From assembly GCA_947623215.1 (NCBI GenBank), contig CANQGN010000019.1, forward strand, positions 1 to 14,707: DNA of 14,707 bases. Reading direction: 5' to 3'. The position numbers were made by a program, and so were the translations under genes. The first letter of the stretch is position 1; each line of letters starts with the position of its first letter. Below the pieces are notes generated by a model. That model was not told the origin of the DNA, did not search any database, and worked only from the letters and a program-made list of their open reading frames with translations. Shown piece by piece: positions 12,536 through 14,707 of this stretch. The stretch is from an uncultured Clostridia bacterium. Lineage in GTDB: Bacteria > Bacillota > Clostridia > Oscillospirales > Acutalibacteraceae.

Positions 12536-14707
12536 ATGAATTTGCGCATTGCGTTGGCGGGCAACCCCAACTGCGGCAAAACCACCCTGTTTAACGCCCT
12601 TACGGGCTCGAACCAGTTTGTGGGCAACTGGCCGGGGGTTACGGTAGAGAAAAAAGAAGGCAAGCTGAAAAAGCAGGAGGGAGTTATTCTCACCGACCTG
12701 CCGGGTATTTATTCGCTTTCGCCCTACACGCTGGAGGAAGTGGTGGCCCGCAACTATCTGGTAGGCGAGCGGCCGGACGCCATTTTAAATTTGGTAGACG
12801 GCACCAATTTGGAGCGCAACCTGTACCTCACCACCCAACTGACGGAGCTGGGCATTCCCGTGGTGGTGGCGGTGAATATGATGGACGTGGTGCGCAAAAA
12901 CGGCGATAAAATCAACACGGCTGAGCTCTCGCGCGAGCTGGGCTGCCCGGTGGTAGAAATCTCCGCCTTAAAGGGCACGGGCATAGAAGAAGCGGCGGCT
13001 GCGGCGGTAGAGGCCGCCCGCCACGGCAAAACGGTGCCCATGCACACCTTCTCCGGTGCGGTAGAGCACGCCATTGCCCACATAGAAGAAGCGGCGGTGC
13101 ACGCCCTGCCCCCCGAGCAGCAGCGGTGGTACGCCATTAAAATTTTTGAGCGGGACGAAAAGGTGCTTTCCGCCCTGCAATTGCCGCCAGAACTGGCGCA
13201 GCATATTGAGCAGGACATTGCGGCGGCGGAGGAAGAATTAGACGACGATGCCGAGAGCATTATTACCAACGAGCGCTACCTCTATATTGCGGGGCTGATG
13301 AAGGGCTGCTACCACAAAAAGAACGCCGGGCAGCTGTCGGTTTCCGACAAAATCGACCGCGTGGTGACCAACCGCTTTGCCGCGTTGCCCATTTTTGCGC
13401 TCATTATGTTTTTGGTTTACTACGTCTCCGTCTCTACCGTCGGCACTTGGGTGACCGACTGGACGAACGACGGCCTGTTTGGCGATGGCTTTCACCTGTT
13501 TGGCATCGGAACGGCGGCTTATGAAGAAGAAATAAACGCCTACGCCGCCGAGCAGCTTTTCACCCCCGGGGTGCGGCAGGTGGTAAACGAGGCCGAGCAA
13601 GCGGGCGTAGTGGGGGCGGACGAGATTGCCGCCGCTATGAAAGAAGGCGACTTTGCCGCCTTTGACGAAGCCTACGCCTCTTACGGTGAAGCGCTGGCAG
13701 AGGCCGGGTTTGACATTTCCCCCACTTACGACGCCGCCATGGCCAACGCCCCCGCTACGGAAGACTACGGCGTGTGGGTGCCGGGCGTGCCGGTGCTGGT
13801 AGAGCGGGGGCTGAATGCCCTGCACTGCGCCGGTTGGCTCTCTGGGCTGGTACTGGACGGCATTGTGGCCGGCGTGGGGGCGGTGCTGGGCTTTGTGCCC
13901 CAAATGCTGGTGCTCTTTTTCTTCCTTGCGTTTTTAGAGTCCTGCGGGTACATGGCGCGCATTGCCTTTGTAATGGACCGCATTTTCCGCAAATTCGGGC
14001 TGTCGGGTAAATCCTTTATTCCCATGCTCATTGGCACCGGCTGCGGCGTGCCGGGCATTATGGCCAGCCGCACCATAGAAAACGACCGCGACCGCAAAAT
14101 GACCATTATGACCACCACCTTTATCCCCTGCGGGGCCAAGCTGCCCATTATTTCGCTTATTGCCGTGGCCCTCTTCGGCGGGGCGTGGTGGGTAGCCCCC
14201 AGCGCCTACTTCCTGGGCGTGGCGGCCATAGTCGTCTCGGGCATTATGCTCAAAAAAACCAAAATGTTCGCCGGCGACCCCGCCCCCTTTGTTATGGAGC
14301 TGCCGGCCTACCACTGGCCCACCCCCGGCAATTTGCTGCGCAGCATGTGGGAGCGCGGCAGCTCCTTTATTCGCAAGGCGGGCACCATTATTTTGCTGGC
14401 CTCTATTTTGGTGTGGGCGGGCTCCTGCTTTGGCAGGATAAACGGCGGCTTCGGCTTTTCGGCCGACATGCCGCTGGAAGACAGTATTCTCGGCACCATC
14501 GGCCGGGCGATTTGCTGGGTCTTCGCTCCCTTAGGCTTCGGCAACATTAAGGCCGCCATTGCCACCATTATGGGGCTGGTGGCCAAAGAAGAAGTGGTGG
14601 GCGTGTTCGGCGTGCTGGATTTTGAGGGGCTTACCCCCTTAGCCGGTTACTCCTTCCTCATCTTTAACCTGCTGTGCGCCCCCTGCTTTGCCGCCATTGG
14701 CGCCATT
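12536..14707 (+). CDS. feoB: Ferrous iron transporter FeoB, 3' end beyond the window
   Basis: This is the inner-membrane Fe(II) transporter with an N-terminal G-protein domain. The open frame of 724 codons runs off the window; the visible end (NLLCAPCFAAIGAI) lies close to the usual C-terminus, so only a short tail is missing. GTPase motifs are G1 GNPNCGKTT (9-17), G2 Thr36, G3 DLPG (54-57), G4 NMMD (114-117) and G5 SALKG (143-147). A helical linker follows. The first membrane helix is at about 281-301 and the second at about 437-462. The Gate regions have GTGCGVPGIM (500-509) and FIPCGAKLPI (529-538), and VAKEEVVG (682-689) is conserved. The loop between the first two helices is unusually long, about 130 residues, and Ala/Glu-rich. 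AAGGAGG lies 8 nt before the ATG. Confidence 0.97.
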   Translation, partial: MNLRIALAGNPNCGKTTLFNALTGSNQFVGNWPGVTVEKKEGKLKKQEGVILTDLPGIYSLSPYTLEEVVARNYLVGERPDAILNLVDGTNLERNLYLTTQLTELGIPVVVAVNMMDVVRKNGDKINTAELSRELGCPVVEISALKGTGIEEAAAAAVEAARHGKTVPMHTFSGAVEHAIAHIEEAAVHALPPEQQRWYAIKIFERDEKVLSALQLPPELAQHIEQDIAAAEEELDDDAESIITNERYLYIAGLMKGCYHKKNAGQLSVSDKIDRVVTNRFAALPIFALIMFLVYYVSVSTVGTWVTDWTNDGLFGDGFHLFGIGTAAYEEEINAYAAEQLFTPGVRQVVNEAEQAGVVGADEIAAAMKEGDFAAFDEAYASYGEALAEAGFDISPTYDAAMANAPATEDYGVWVPGVPVLVERGLNALHCAGWLSGLVLDGIVAGVGAVLGFVPQMLVLFFFLAFLESCGYMARIAFVMDRIFRKFGLSGKSFIPMLIGTGCGVPGIMASRTIENDRDRKMTIMTTTFIPCGAKLPIISLIAVALFGGAWWVAPSAYFLGVAAIVVSGIMLKKTKMFAGDPAPFVMELPAYHWPTPGNLLRSMWERGSSFIRKAGTIILLASILVWAGSCFGRINGGFGFSADMPLEDSILGTIGRAICWVFAPLGFGNIKAAIATIMGLVAKEEVVGVFGVLDFEGLTPLAGYSFLIFNLLCAPCFAAIGAI

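Noticed and set aside
1..14707. CRISPR arrays, tRNA or rRNA genes, insertion sequences, defence genes
   Set aside because: No regularly spaced repeats, cloverleaf-like segments, transposase or defence-family proteins were seen on either strand.

Overview
The window is a chromosomal origin region from a GC-rich, anaerobic-type Firmicute. Family-level resemblance in DnaA, GyrA (HGDASVYDALVR, AAAYRYTEAR) and GyrB (LPLWGKMLNVEKAR), together with tandem feoA genes, points to Clostridia, most likely the Oscillospiraceae/Ruminococcaceae group. That placement is inference from remembered sequence style, not from a search.

Minus strand, read from about 10.04 kb down to 0.17 kb: a strong promoter drives dnaA. 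After a 438-bp gene-free spacer come dnaN, yaaA (S4 protein), recF, remB/yaaB and gyrB. An unusual zinc-ribbon/two-TM/YcxB-like gene follows, and then gyrA. From dnaN onward the genes are separated by at most 31 bp or overlap (14, 29 and 4 bp), so they look like one operon for initiation, clamp loading, repair and supercoiling. Downstream of gyrA (1-169) lies a set of nested inverted repeats that resembles a dispersed intergenic repeat.

The dnaA-dnaN spacer holds a readable candidate replication origin: an AT-rich stretch, five DnaA-trio-like triplets, a short GC block and tandem TTTTCAAC octamers. More octamers lie nearby, and one overlaps the dnaA -35 element. No canonical TTATCCACA box was seen. 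The DnaA recognition helix carries NHAT where most DnaA proteins have DHTT or DHST, so the initiator and its boxes may have drifted together. A 15-bp motif occurs twice in tandem upstream of dnaA and once in the dnaA-dnaN spacer, consistent with a bipartite origin.

Plus strand from 10.2 kb: an AEC-family transporter with its own promoter ends at a bidirectional terminator, converging with a small DtxR-type metal repressor. That repressor is divergent from a ferrous-iron uptake operon, feoA-feoA-feoB, with feoB cut by the window edge. The feo promoter is near-consensus and is followed by two GTTAG-type inverted repeats. A third, nearly identical iron-box-like palindrome sits inside a long hairpin after an intrinsic terminator, between the second feoA and feoB. 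The simplest reading is that the repressor senses Fe(II) and controls feo at both initiation and an internal attenuation point.
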